Positions 47,615 through 59,817 of a stretch of DNA of 64,000 nucleotides are shown here, piece by piece. Source of the stretch: Zeugodacus cucurbitae (lineage: Eukaryota; Arthropoda; Insecta; Diptera; Tephritidae); assembly GCF_028554725.1 (NCBI RefSeq), contig NC_071668.1, forward strand, positions 26,266,501-26,330,500, written 5' to 3'. The notes below the pieces were generated by a model. It was not told the DNA's origin. It ran no database searches and was given only the letters and a program-made list of their open reading frames with translations. The stretch's first letter is position 1, and each line of letters begins with the position of its first letter. The position numbers and the translations under genes were made by a program.

Positions 47615-48344
47615 GGGGTTATATACAGTTAGACGGCCGAAAAAAGTGAAATTTCCAGAATTTTTTCTGAGAAAACTTTTTAATTTATTGATTCAAAAAT
47701 TTATACACATATTATGGTATTTTTTAACTGAATTTTAAGACTTAGTACTAGTAAAAATATTTATTTGAAAAAGAGCTACAGCTGATCTCCAGGAGCTCCT
47801 CTCAAAAAAGACGTTTTGCGGTGACCACTATATCTCGCAACTGGATCATCCGAAATTAAAAAAACCAAACAGATTTCTTTAAAATAATGTTAAATCTAGT
47901 AATTAATCAAAGACATAAGCAAAATAAAATTTTTTGACAAAATGGCGGTTTCTCAAAAAAAAAAATCGATTCTTCACCGAAATTTCGGCCTTAAATTGTT
48001 TATAAAAAAAAATATTTATCGAAGAGAAAAAAATCTTCGATTAATTACTAAAAAATATATTTAAGACAGTCGTGTTAAAATTTGAGACTAATCGGTCTAG
48101 CCGTTTTCGAGTAATGCTGGTCACCGACTTTGAAAACACCATTTTGAGAAAAACGCGTTTAAAGTTTGGACCTTGTACTTCCAAGCACTCTGAAACGCCT
48201 TTTCAAATTTTTCATTTGCTTGTAACTTTGAAAATATTCACCGGAACGATATGAAATTTTCTGTGTGTATTCTTAAATATATGTACATTAAGAAAATGAA
48301 ATAAAAAAATCGATTTTTTGAAAATTCTAACTGTATATAACCCC
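47615..48344. mobile_element. 730-bp TTAA-flanked MITE
   Basis: Ends with ggggttatatacagttaga at 47615-47633 and its inverse at 48326-48344. Both sides are flanked by TTAA (47611-47614 and 48345-48348), the target used by piggyBac-type transposons. The interior is AT-rich, with many poly-A/T runs and no transposase frame; the 60-codon frame at 48072-48254 has no motif. It is best described as a non-autonomous piggyBac-like MITE. A TA-flanked Tc1-type reading is less likely, because the four-base duplication is exact and the ends begin immediately inside it. Confidence 0.8.
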
Positions 48345-48348
48345 TTAA

Positions 48349-50119
48349 TGGTAAAAGTTGTGTGAGAAGCTGTTTCTATTTGGACGGTGAACTGCTAAAA
48401 AAGATGTGTACAAGAAAGTATGTCTATAAAATATTTAGACGGTAATGTTTCCTCAAAGGTAAGTAATTATTTTTGCTGAAAAAAGTACCCGACTTAAGTG
48501 TCTATCTTTATGATCAGGTGATGAAGGAAAGAAAATTTGATTGCACGATATAAATCTATTCATCCATACTACCGAAAGTTTCAGCGGTTGGTCGTTATCT
48601 TCAAGATAGTTCACCGTCTCGACAATTTCTTGCAACCATTCCTTCGAGCGTTAAGAACAGAAAAATATATTAAGGACCGATTCTGATGAATGCGGGAATT
48701 CGGAAACGATTCCCGCAGTAGTCGTCGTTCGCATACTGAAATATTCCTGAACTGTCTCGAACAATAGACATATCGTCTAACCTTCTCTTTTGATATCAGA
48801 GTCCGACTATCGCGATAAACATAATTTTCATGTTACTTGCGTCACTTAAAATACTATTTCTCATGAAACAATTGTCCGCCAGTGAAACCGACCAATTAGA
48901 GTGGTAGATATGGTCCCCTGTAGAAGCGGCTTGGACCTTTCAGCATGCTGATATCCAGCATGTATGTATGAATTAAGAGGGACTTCCTGAAAGTAAAAAT
49001 TGTTAATATAGTCCCATATACGGATTATGCTGATTTCAGTGCGTCTGGTTAACTTTAAGTTAATATCTTAAAAAACAAGTCCAAGTTACTCAACAACTCT
49101 CCGTGTCTCGAACAATGTAGAACTGTTAAATTTTAATTCCAAACAAATTTACGTCTTCATTGTACTCCATTGACCTGAACCAATTGAGCGCAATATTTCA
49201 TTGTATAATTCTCATAAAGACACCGACGAACACAACCATCTCCCACTCACTACTGCTTCAGCCACTTCTGGATCGTTTTATTGTTAATATTGAAACTTTA
49301 TTTGGCTTCTTTGTGTTTGCAGCACACAGCACACACTTTCGCACTGCATTATGCGCTCGCTGCAAATGATATTACTGCCAATCGAATCGCAGCGTTGGCC
49401 GCCAGCAGTTTCGCGCTGTGTCTGCTGTCACAACGGGTAATGATGAAGTGCCTGTTGCTGCTGCTGCTGCTGCCGCCGTGGCTACTGTTGCCACTGCTTA
49501 ACCATTTGTTTATCTGCTGCCACTTCGTTTACAGTTATACCGTATTCTATAGTATATGGCATGCGATGAGCTGGAAAATTTATTTAATGTTCTGCCTTCA
49601 ATGGAGTTTAAAAAATTTGTTATTGAAATGACTGTGGCTGCAGAGCGCATTTCCATTGTGTGTGCGCGTAGCAATGGTCGTGCGCAACAAATGCCACATG
49701 CAACAAATTTTAATTTTTAAGCAATCAATTTAATATGTGCCTGTGTGAATTTTCGAAATATTTATTATTTATTGCAAAAATCGTTAATTTTGCGCTCTGC
49801 CTGCTGAATGGTATGGGGCACTACTGCTGCCAAGTTAACTATGCATTGTGCGAGCGCGAATGAATGAAGGCATTTTATTAACAATATTAGTTCTCATGTG
49901 AGAGCTTTCCAATGCAGAGCTATGCAAATATCAATAATATATGTAAATCTTCATAAATATTTTGTGGAGTTTTTTGTTGTAGTAGTACGAGCGCGGTTCG
50001 ATTGGTATTCAGCTATGAAGTTATATTCTTGTAGACGGTTATAGTTAAGAGCAGAGTGGAACTCGTTTAGTTTAGTTTTGAGCGCGTGACAAGTTGTATT
50101 ATACACTCTCGATCCACAT
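48349..50119. other. Intergenic; CTG-rich patch
   Basis: No recognised gene. A ctgttgctgctgctgctgct run at 49452-49471, continuing with gctgccgccgtg, sits inside a 116-codon forward frame (49281-49631) that is leucine-rich only because of this repeat. The rest is AT-rich. Confidence 0.45.
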
Positions 50120-50940
50120 CAATTTTTGTTAAGCGTGCCCCAAAGACCGCTACCACGGAGAACAACGTAACAAAAATTTACCATCTCGTATTAAAGATGC
50201 GAGTGATAATTAAGACCGTTCGGAAGCATACCTAAAGACCTCGTGGGAAATATCCAGTATTGGACATGAGAAAGCCGGAACACACAGCAGCGATTGCTCA
50301 ACCCGGATAGTAAACGCAACCATGAGACCGGTTGACAGCTGTATTTAAGAGTCGAAATAATGGACTTCACTCGGCGAAGCTATTCCCTGAAAAGCGAAGA
50401 CTGTTCTATCGGTCAGAAGCACAGTGTTATGGAATTCACAATGTATGTATGTCCTACATGGTCTACCTGGAGAAAAACAAAGGGGTCACAAGACTCTATT
50501 ATATCGCACTATAGAGCGGATTCAAGAACAAATTCCAGAAAAAACTGAACTGTGTTTTGTGAAGAAAAAGGTGTTCTTCAACCATCACAGCAACCGGGAC
50601 CGGACATCCCCATCAGCACTACGGCCAAATTGGTCGAATTAGGTTACGAACTTTGCCCGTGCTCCGATATTCGCCAGATTTGGTTCCATGCGTCTAAGTT
50701 TGGTTTCCCTGCTTGAACAAGGCGGAGACTAATTGATTAGGCGCTGAATGAGATTATCGCCGCAAACGAGGGAAGCAGGGCTTAGGAAAACTTATTTTTC
50801 AGACAGGTTAAGGAAATTGGAGCATCGTTGCATCAAATGTGTTGAACCAGATGAAGACTGTGTTGAGAAGTACATCTCAAATTCTATGTAATTTCGCTTT
50901 TTTTTGTGAACCCAAGTACTTATTAGACTGCCCTCTTACC
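50120..50940 (+). pseudogene. mariner transposase pseudogene
   Basis: Forward-strand mariner remnant read across frames. PKTATTENNVTKIYHLVLKM near 50150-50210 is the N-terminal helix-turn-helix region. VYLEKNKGVTRLYYIAL near 50460-50512 matches the family's IDYLEKGKTITGAYY segment. A KKKVFFNHHSNRDR stretch near 50563-50605 corresponds to the block with the second catalytic aspartate (normally HQDNA), here mutated. LGYELCPCSDIRQIWFHA near 50642-50695 matches the ELLPHPPYSPDLAPSD block, and an EIIAANEG segment lies near 50745-50770. The end reads LEHRCIKCVEPDEDCVEKYI near 50820-50880. Numerous frameshifts and stops are present. The N-terminal block agrees with the reverse mariner at 11.1-11.6 kb, but the two remnants barely overlap, so I cannot tell whether they are one family. 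Confidence 0.75.
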
Positions 50941-51219
50941 CATCGTTTATTTATATATGTATGTATATACATATATACTAATTTCCTTTAGCATCCTCAC
51001 GCGAGACCTTTAACTTCCAGCTGTGCACCAAAAACAATTTACTAACTCGATTTTCCGCTGAGCTTCTAAGCCAAGCTTTGCTGCTGCACTTGCACACACA
51101 CACATATACACGCCCGCCTGCATGCTGCGATGCACAACCTTGTTGCTATGCATCATTGCGCAATCAGAACTGCTTTCACTATAAACAAACAACAACAAAA
51201 AAAAACGCAACTAGCAACG

Positions 51220-51750
51220 TGCGTCACGTGACTGTGCTATCGCGTGCACTGCCGCTGCCGCCGCCGCTTGATGTCGTTGCTGCCGCGGGAGAAGCGCGCT
51301 TGTTAGCGAAATCTTCAAGGGAAACTGGCGCGCTGGTTTATGGCTGAAAGCAAAAAGCAGCGCGAAAAAATTGCGCTGAAGATGAGAAATGAAATATGAA
51401 GAAGCAAAGCAGGGCTCAGTAATAGAAAACTATAACAACGTAAAGCGTAAAACAACATAAAGCTACACAACAGTGGCGGCAAAGCAACGTGAAGGCGAAT
51501 GCACACGAATAGCGAATGAGCTGCTGCTGCTGCTGGCAATGAATCCCAGCGCAACGGGAAGAATGCTGCAACACAATACAACGCTTTTGTTGGCAACGCT
51601 GGCAAACGCCCATTTCCCGCCGCCGCCGCCTCTTTTGGATTACGACGTATGCGTTTCGCGCAACGCTGGCTTACGTGTACGCTTCGTTAAACCGCCGCGG
51701 CGCGTTGTGGTGCGGAAAAGTTGAGCTGCTGCGCCGCGGCTCCTCAACGC
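51220..51750. other. GC/CpG-rich island
   Basis: Strikingly richer in G+C and CpG than its surroundings, with ccgccgccgcttgatgtcg near 51260, gctgctgctgctgctgg at 51520-51536, cgccgccgccgcctc near 51618 and ccgccgcggcgcgttgtgg near 51692. A forward ATG frame at 51539-51724 encodes 61 residues with a run of five prolines. It has no recognisable domain and a reverse frame overlaps it. It could be the 5' part of an unseen gene, a promoter region, or microsatellite-driven composition. Confidence 0.4.
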
Positions 51751-52376
51751 TGTAAATAAAATTCAATTTCATTGCAGTTCCGTTCGAAATTTATGAGCGC
51801 TGGCAATATCTGTGGCGCAGACAATCATTCGCGTATTCACAAATGCACACACACGCGCAGACGAATGCTCTCATATACATGAAGAGCCACAGTAACTCTC
51901 TGTTTATCGCCCGTTGGCCTTTACGCCCACATTTCATTTTCATTTTCATATTCCGTTCGCTACGCTGACGGCGCGCAAATCGTTTTAGCACGTTCAAGTC
52001 GAAGTAGCTATTTCATTGCAAGCGATTTACTGAATTTATAATGGACTTTTCAACTAACCATTTTTAACAGTGGCATGACAAATGTAATCTAGTCGCTCTC
52101 ACTGTTCTATGCTTTCAATGTGCATCTGCAATTCCTGTTATTATTGTTTTTGTTTAACAAGCAACATATTCCATTGATTTCGCTCTTAGATACCATATAT
52201 GTATATATATACGTATGTGCCATTTTATAATAATATATGTAGCAGTTGAAATAGTGGTCAATGAATTTGAACCACAAACAATTCATACAAGTTGGGAAAA
52301 TTTAATTGACGTCTCTATTAGAAGAGACTTGAATCGTTATTTTGAACTGTTTAAAATGAATGTATTGTATATAAAG
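51751..52376. other. Intergenic, no gene seen
   Basis: Returns from the GC-rich island to AT-rich sequence, with (ca)n-type words near 51845-51858 and an alternating atgtatatatatacgtatgt tract near 52198-52217. No gene recognised. Confidence 0.45.
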
Positions 52377-53660
52377 CAAGTAAGGAAGAGCTAAGTTCGG
52401 GTGTAACCGAACATTTTATACTCTCGCAATTTATTTAATACATATTATTAATATAACAAACAATTTGACTCACATATTCGGCATATATATGGTATAAAGT
52501 CCATTGAAAGTTGGAAACCCTATTATTAGGTGAAGTTATGATCCGATTTCACGTATTTTAGGCACGGAGGCATATTATTAAAAGAAAGATATTCCCTTCG
52601 AATTTCTTCAAAATATCTGAGAGACTTACCTATATTTTCGGTAAAAAAATAGAAGCTCAGATGTCCTCATGTTCGATATATGGGGCTTTGAAAATTTATG
52701 GTCCGATTTTGACGATTTTTAGAAGGGCGATGCCACACTATAAATGTAGTATTTGTGCAAAGTTCTGCACCGATATCTTCACTAGTGCTTACTTTATATA
52801 TTGTAATGTAAACGATTCAGATCGTCTTCAAAGTTCTGGTATATAGGAAGTAGGCGTGGTTGTGAAGCAATTTGGCCTATTTTCACAACATATCATTGGG
52901 ATGTAAGGAAACTATTACAAACCAAGTTTCATTGCAATCGGTCGAGTAGTTCCTGAGATATGGTTTTTGACCCATAAGTGGGCAACGCCACGCCCATTTT
53001 CCATTTTGTAAAAAAATCTGAGTCCATCTGCCATTTTTTATGTGAAATTTAGTGTATCTGACGTTTTTCCTTAGTGAGTTAACCCACTTTTAGTAATTTT
53101 CAACCTAACTTTTGTATGGGAGGTGGGTGTGGTTATTATTCGATTTCTTTCATTTTTGGATTGTATAAGGAAATGGCTTAAAGAAACGACTGCAGAAAGT
53201 TTGGTTTATATAGCTTTATTGGTTTGCGAGTTATATACAAAAAACCTATTTGGGGGCGGGGTCACGCCTACTTTTCAAAAACAATTACATCCAAATGTGC
53301 CCCTTCCTAATGTGATCCTATGTTTCAAATTTTAACTAACTTTATTTATGGCTTAGTTATGACGGTGTATAGGTTTTCGGTTTTCGCCATTTTGTGGGCG
53401 TGATATTGGACCGATTTTGCCCATTTTCGAAAGCAACCTCCTCAGAGTGCCAAGGAATATGTGTTATCAAGTTATCGCTTGCACGGACAGATGGACAGAC
53501 GGACGGACAGACATCCGGATTTCAAATCCTCTCGTCATCCTGATCATTTATATATATGTATATAACCCCATATCGAACTCCTTTATTTCTTAGTGATACA
53601 AACAACCGTTATGTGAACAAAACTATAATACTCTTTGCAACATGTTGCGAGAGTATAAAA
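52376..53660 (+). repeat. INE-like interspersed repeat, full copy B
   Basis: Aligned end to end with copy A. The 5' end caagtaaggaagagctaag runs to ttttatactctcgcaa at 52415-52430, and the 3' end is ttgcgagagtataaaa at 53645-53660. It contains segments absent from A, for example tatctgagagacttacctat near 52613-52632, so A carries an internal deletion near its 5' side. The block with cggacagacggacg.acggacaga near 53485-53515 is preserved. The frame at 53123-53335 shares only a short middle stretch with A's frame, consistent with a noncoding repeat. Confidence 0.85.
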
Positions 53661-53800
53661 ACATATTTAGTTGTTCTGTCTTCGAAGATATTTCAATATT
53701 CGAATATGTAAATTGAATTTGTGGAGGGAAATTTTCGAATATTTCGAAACACAAACGCAATTTTTAGGTATCAAATTATAAACCGATAATTTACAAGTTA

Positions 53801-54367
53801 CGCTTGATGCTGGTTAGTTGGTTTAAAAAGGAGGCAAAGTGAGGCTAACCGCAAGCTTAGGCCATTATTAGGCACATTGTGCTCACCTGAGGTACCCTGA
53901 TAAGCGTCACCTAAACAACTCGGTCCCTTCTTAACCCACTGACGGGACATTCTCAAAAAAATTGTTTTAGCTTATCATTATCCTCCGCGGATACCCTGAA
54001 TTTTGCCGATTCTACTATACCAAGTCTTGGCAGGTAGCCTCTTATGGGTAAGTGCCCCGTGATAACCCTTGCGATACTGCTTAGTTCTCTTTTACTCAAA
54101 AGTAGAAGTTTTTTGGTCTATTCATTGACAAAATTATCCCATAGTAGTTTTGTGGTACGACGCGTGTTGCAAATATTCCAAGACCTGAGATGTTCCCCTA
54201 GCATCCATTGCTTTAGGCAGCGCTTGAGCGAATTGAAAGGTCTAAGGCAGTTTAAGGGAGCTGCCACTGAGCGCGCCAAACTCATCCGTCTTTTAATTTC
54301 CTTCTATATGAACAGGTACCCAAATGATTTAAGTGAGTTTTCTCCGTTTTTTTTATGATTGCCATCA
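53801..54367 (-). mobile_element. RNase H LINE 3' fragment, sister of the 26.8-kb copy
   Basis: Aligns on the reverse strand with 26845-27520. Shared blocks include tggttagttgg.t..aaaagg, ggccattattaggc, gtaccct.ata.g..tcacct, gccgattctactataccaag, ttttgtggtacga and gacctgagatgttcccctag followed by catccattgcttta. It keeps tryptophan (TGG) where the 26.8-kb copy has a premature stop, but has its own stop a few codons further on and an internal deletion near 53940. It lies about 140 bases beyond INE-like copy B. Confidence 0.8.
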
Positions 54368-54372
54368 CGAAT

Positions 54373-54395
54373 TATATATATATATATATATATAC
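54373..54395. repeat. (TA)n microsatellite
   Basis: Alternating ta run of about 22 bases just after the LINE fragment's 5' edge. Confidence 0.9.
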
Positions 54396-57055
54396 TAATT
54401 GCAGCCTTTCACATTAAAATTAATAACAATCATATTTTTCCATTTACAGGTGATGAACTGTTTGTGTATTTCCTATTCTAAAATACTTTGGTAAGTTAGA
54501 AAATATCTCTCTATATACAATAAATGTCATTAAATTTGAAAGGCAGTGTCAAGTACGAACGCCAAGTGAAATCGAATCATTCTCCGAATAGACTTCACAA
54601 TGCTGAAGAGATTTATCTTTTTCTACTGTTACCAGCTGGTATCGCATTTCTTGATGTCTTTTGAATTGCTAAATATATCACAAACCGGATAAGGCGATAC
54701 AATATGGATTGCGTAAATAACTGTTGTTTTTGTTGTAATGAGAGATTGCAGTTCTTTGCTGATTATATATCCGTATCCGTTCCAGTTATGGAACCCGTCT
54801 TTTACGCTATTGTCAACACTCGAACACTTTATAGCGGGTCTTAAAATAATAGTCGTTTATGATAGAATTTACACACAAAAAATTTAGATTCTTTTATGGG
54901 ATATGTTCAGTCAAACTTTTGAATTACTCCGATTAAAATTATGATAGACTTAAATTAAATGTATTATGGACTTTACAAACTGTATTATGTATTATTTTTC
55001 AAACAGATTCAAGAAAAAAGTGTTATTTTTATGGTCTGAATAAACTCTCTGCGATTAATAAAACTACTTATAAAAATGTACTATTTCCAAATGTTTAAGT
55101 ATTTTTTCTCGAATTAATTAAGAGTCCCGTTATAGTTCTAATGCGAGGGTCTATAGTAAACAGATTCTATGGGTTTCTCTTGAACTAATTTCATAGAGTG
55201 AGGTTAGTACAGATATATAGTATTTATCGGTTTTGTGACCACCTAAAATTTGTTTGTTAAGCTTTCTATCTGTGAAATATGCACTTAGATAGCTATATAT
55301 AATATATAGATAAAACAAATGAACTAGTATACAAGTTTCATGTACTCACATCCCACTAAAACCCATTAAACCACGTCAAACTGAAGTCGAACGAATTTTA
55401 TTCACCCGCGGAAAAGAGGAGTAATCCAAACATTAGCGCGCGAAAAAAAGAACGATTGTCAACGAAACCGGCTAAATATAACACAGTGCAATCACACAGC
55501 CAATTCTATGGTACATACATAATTCATTGAATCTTTTCACTTAGCGCAAATGGAAACAGTGCAATCCGTCGCACCAAAGGGAATTCCATGATCCGGCATG
55601 AAGGCAATCACCGCTGACTTGCAAAGCAAGAGCAATACCAATTGAACCAATCACGGGATGGATCGGAAAGTGAGCTGTGAGCTAAAAAGTGAAGGAGTGA
55701 GGGTTAAGGAGACTCGTTAAATGGGGGTCACAATGCTAAAGTGCGTGTAATTGATATGGTGGCAGCGTCAGTCTCCTCACCAACAGCAGCCATTGTGCAA
55801 CCAGAAATCCAGTCAGCCGTCATCCTCTGCCTGCTGTCGCTTTTGCGTCACTTTGAGTTGCTGTTGTCTTTATGGTTTATTAATTGGTAAACTGTTGTTA
55901 TTGTTGCAATTGTTGTTGTTGAAGTGTTTGTTGGTGTTGCTGTCACAGTTTCTGGTTCAGAAGCATGTGTATCTATATACATAGTTATATTCAATACTAG
56001 CAAACTTGCACTTCTGAGTTTTATTTGTATAACAACTTTCCGCATAGACCTGGGCTCTAGGTCGCGCTTGTTTTGTCACGCTCTCCTTCACTACGCCGCG
56101 TCATTACATATAGACATGTGTGCAGTGAAACGCAAAAATTAATAAATATAACTAAAAGTGGCCGGGCAATGATAATGAAATTGATTTGCGTTTTGCCACT
56201 TTGCCACCAACTGACCACCTGCTCGCCACGGCTGTCACATCAGTCCCTGCCCGCCGGCTGTATGCCTCGAACGCTTGCACATTGGCGCTGATTTTGTGCT
56301 GGTTGCGTGTGCTTCGCCACTCTAATATAGTTTTTGCGCGCTTTTTTGCACCGGTATCACAGCGTTTGCTTCACACATTTTATTTGTAAATATTTTGCGT
56401 GCTTTACGTTGGCTTTAATGAAAATTTGTTTTTCACCAATTTCGCTGACATTGTTTTTGCCGCAATTGTTGGCAAGTTGTCATGGCAGAGTATTGCTCTT
56501 TCAATCCTTTCGTTTTTGGTGCTCTGTTTTTGTCGTTTTTCCCCAATGGTTTTTGTGCATCAGCGGGTTGATTGGATAATTTTTTGTGTACGGAGATTAT
56601 TTTCCATTTATTTTCATTATATTTAAATTCGCATATGTATGGATGAATATTTTTTGTGCAAAACTTTAGTTACATTTATGGTGTGTGGCATGCAGTGTTG
56701 TAGCAAAATAATTGCTGAAATGTATGCTTGCGAGGATGCCCAAGTGAGTTTTTGGACTGTTGTTGAAAACACTCAAAGTATACTCCACAAAAACCATTAC
56801 AATTTTGAGATTTTCAGAATTTACCTGGACCAACTGAGTTCAAACCAAGTTAAATAAAGAATCAACCGTTATCTGGACTCTATAGCAAATGATTTTTTAA
56901 TTCGCTCAGAGTGAAATAGTCGAAAATTAATAAATCAGTAAAGATATGTATGAGCTCAGTTCTAGTGAAGTTTTATGAGTATATTTGTATATATATGGTT
57001 ACATATGTACCACAGTGATTACACAGCCACCCAAAAAAAAACATTGTCAGGACCT
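54396..57055. other. Intergenic, no gene seen
   Basis: AT-rich to 55.4 kb, then moderately GC-rich with cagcagccattg and gttgttgttgaag-type repeats (55.75-55.95 kb). Five overlapping forward frames between 55.75 and 56.63 kb (65-81 codons) have no motifs and mutually overlap. No exon can be supported. Confidence 0.45.
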
Positions 57056-57260
57056 GGGGCCCTCACTATGTATACACTATGTCTTTGGGGTCACTGAATC
57101 CGAATCTGTGGTCCATTTAAGCCCATAATCCGATGTATTTAAAAAATCGCTGTCCGCCGTATTGGTTTTCTGGGGTTATATCAAAATCCTGATGTGATGA
57201 GGTTAAATGGACCTCGGATTCGGATTCAGCTTACATGTATTGCATATAGTAAGAGCCCCC
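57056..57260. mobile_element. Short MITE-like inverted-repeat element
   Basis: The left part (ggggccctcactatg, then tgaatccgaatctgtggtcc and atttaa, 57056-57120) and the reverse complement of the right part (ggggctcttactatatgc, then tgaatccgaatccgaggtcc and atttaa, 57202-57260) match over about 55 bases with small gaps. The centre of about 80 bases is unpaired. There is no coding capacity. The boundaries beyond the g-run are uncertain and no target duplication was identified, so superfamily assignment is not possible. Confidence 0.6.
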
Positions 57261-59817
57261 ATATAGTACTGCCGAGGAAAGTTTAACGGTATAGCAAAAG
57301 GAAGTTCCGTTCATCTCGTACGGACTCCGAGACATATCGATAGAAATGATCTAACTCTGCACAAAGGGATACTATTTCTGGGAAGATAGATCCTGTAAAG
57401 TTTCACGAGTTATCAACCTCCCTCTAGATAATCAGATATTACGTGTAGGGTTTCAAACTGATCACAACCGATTAAGTTGTCACAAGCAAAAATGGAAATT
57501 CGGTTGACAGAAATATGTTGGTGATGCAATTTCGTGGACCATACACAGAAGAAAATACTTTAATCTTGGACCGAAATTGAAATAGAAGAAGTCAGGTTAT
57601 TGGAGTGACGTACATATACGATAAAGGATGGTATCTATGCGGGTAAGCGAATTAATAGGTTACCTTCTTGTGCTGAGATTGGATGAGAATTTGCGAAAGA
57701 GAGAAGGATAAAGCTCTATATTGATTTAATCTATTTGTAAATTATAGCTATAGAGCCATTGATTACCTTTCTCCGACGCATTTTGAGAACACAATTATTA
57801 TGATTTTGATGCAGGTCCATATTGGATCATATAAGCCAGCCATTTAACTCATTTTAGATGCTTTATATGAATGTATTTCAGTAACCCACGTAAGCACTGA
57901 CGCTGGATAACTTTTTTGCTGTACCGTGTAACGTTGCAATTCATGACTGCCAAGCGTAAATGGTTGCTGTAACAAAACAGCTACAAATGTTAACGAGGAA
58001 ATAAGGCCAAGAGAAATAGTTACAAGCAAAACTACAAAAACAAAAACAAAAAAATCAGGTGAAACAGCAGAGCGAAAAAAGTAAAAACTGCCACCGTTTG
58101 TTGGTGTTGCCTGTGGTTATGCGAAATGTAAATAAACGAAATTTCATAGTGAATAAACAAAAGCTAAATGGAATTGTATTTTTTCGTGCAGCATTGGGGG
58201 TTTTTCCTCGCGGCAACAATTGCGACAAAGAGAATGCGTTGATTGAAAAATGTAGTTATAAATTAAAGCTGAATTAAAAGCTTTAAACTGTCTACGCTTC
58301 ATTTAACAGCAACTACAGCATAAAGGAGGTGAGTGGCCAAGCGCAAGGGAAAAACTGAGCATAAAAGTGTGATTGGCAGCAGTCATTAGCATTATATGCA
58401 TTCAAATGATTATATACATACATACATACGTGTGTGTCCATATGATGCTGGAAGTGGGACATAAAAATGTGAACAAATGTTGCGCTTAGTGGATGTACAT
58501 AAGTATATATGAAATGTGTTGAATATCATTGAATGGCGCTTCACCCTATAACTAAATGGAGCATTGAGTGCTTTTAAAGCTGATTATATGTGCTACTTAG
58601 TATTCATAAGCGGGGGTGTGCATTAACAGCTGCATATGTGACATAAAACCCTTCATATGAACAGATATATGTATACATATATCAATATGTAAATATACAC
58701 TAAATGAAAATGCTAAAAACACAGGATGCATTTTATGTTTCACAATTTAGTTTAAATGATCTACTTACGGTTTAAGCGGACCGAATGTTGGGGTTTCCTG
58801 AACAAAAATTAACCAGAATGTCCTGTTTACTATTACACAGTATAGTTATTCACATTTCAAAATAATAAAAGTGTTAACGAATCAATAATCTATTATATAA
58901 GTGTACTCCTTTGTTATTTTTGATGACCTAGATATGGCTAAAGAGAGCCTGTTAACAATCTAAAATATTGACAGACTTTAGTAGACTAAATCAGCTCAAA
59001 TAAGAAGAACTCAAATGTGGGGTCCTTCATATTTCATAAAATTGTATTGTTTTTTAATGGAACGTTGGAAGGTATTCTGGATAGTCGCCTCAAAAAAAAA
59101 AAAATAATTTATCGGAATTCTGTATAATTCTGGTAAAAATACAATAACTGACTTATTCAAACAGAGATATAATGACAAGATGTTATACCACTTTAGTCAC
59201 TTGAATGAGTTCTGTTATAAAGTTCTGTTATTATTTTTATCAGAAGAGAAAAGAGCTCAAATATAGTGAATAGAAGAGGCAAATGTTGAAGGTGATATAA
59301 TTACTTTAAGGTGGTATAATTGCTTAAAACTATTGCTCGTGTTTGTTGCAATAATTTTCAACTATGATTAACTGGATGGAATCAGTACCAAAGAGTTTAA
59401 TTTTCGTTTTGGGATTATTAACATTTATATTTGTCACGAATGCATAGAGTCACGAATATTAAACTAAATGTATTATATGTCTATGCTGATGAGCCTTTCG
59501 GGTCGCTTTTAAGTTCTTAATTGTTCCATTAGAAAGGTGAAACAATTCATAGAACACTCGAGCCCAACTGTTTAAGGGTTGAACTTTTGTGGAACGACTT
59601 CTATCAATATAAAGGCCTCTCAGTTGTTCGCAAGGTACGTCAAGTGATTGATCTCAGTAGAAGAACAGCTTCCACAGACTAGTTTGTAATAAATATACGT
59701 TATCGGGGAGATAGAGCTTACTATACTGGAAAAATTTTGCAAGATTAGACCGATAAAAATGTTAAATGACATAAAAATTTGCGAACAAATAAAGCCAAAA
59801 TATTGCTAATTTTATGA
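57261..59817. other. Intergenic, no gene seen
   Basis: AT-rich. Includes caaaaacaaaaacaaaaaaa near 58035, tacatacatacata near 58415-58428 and a poly-A run near 59092-59103. No open frame with a recognisable motif was found. Confidence 0.45.

Noticed and set aside
49281..49631. 116-codon leucine-rich frame.
   Set aside because: The leucines come from a ctg triplet repeat and the flanks have no coding signal.
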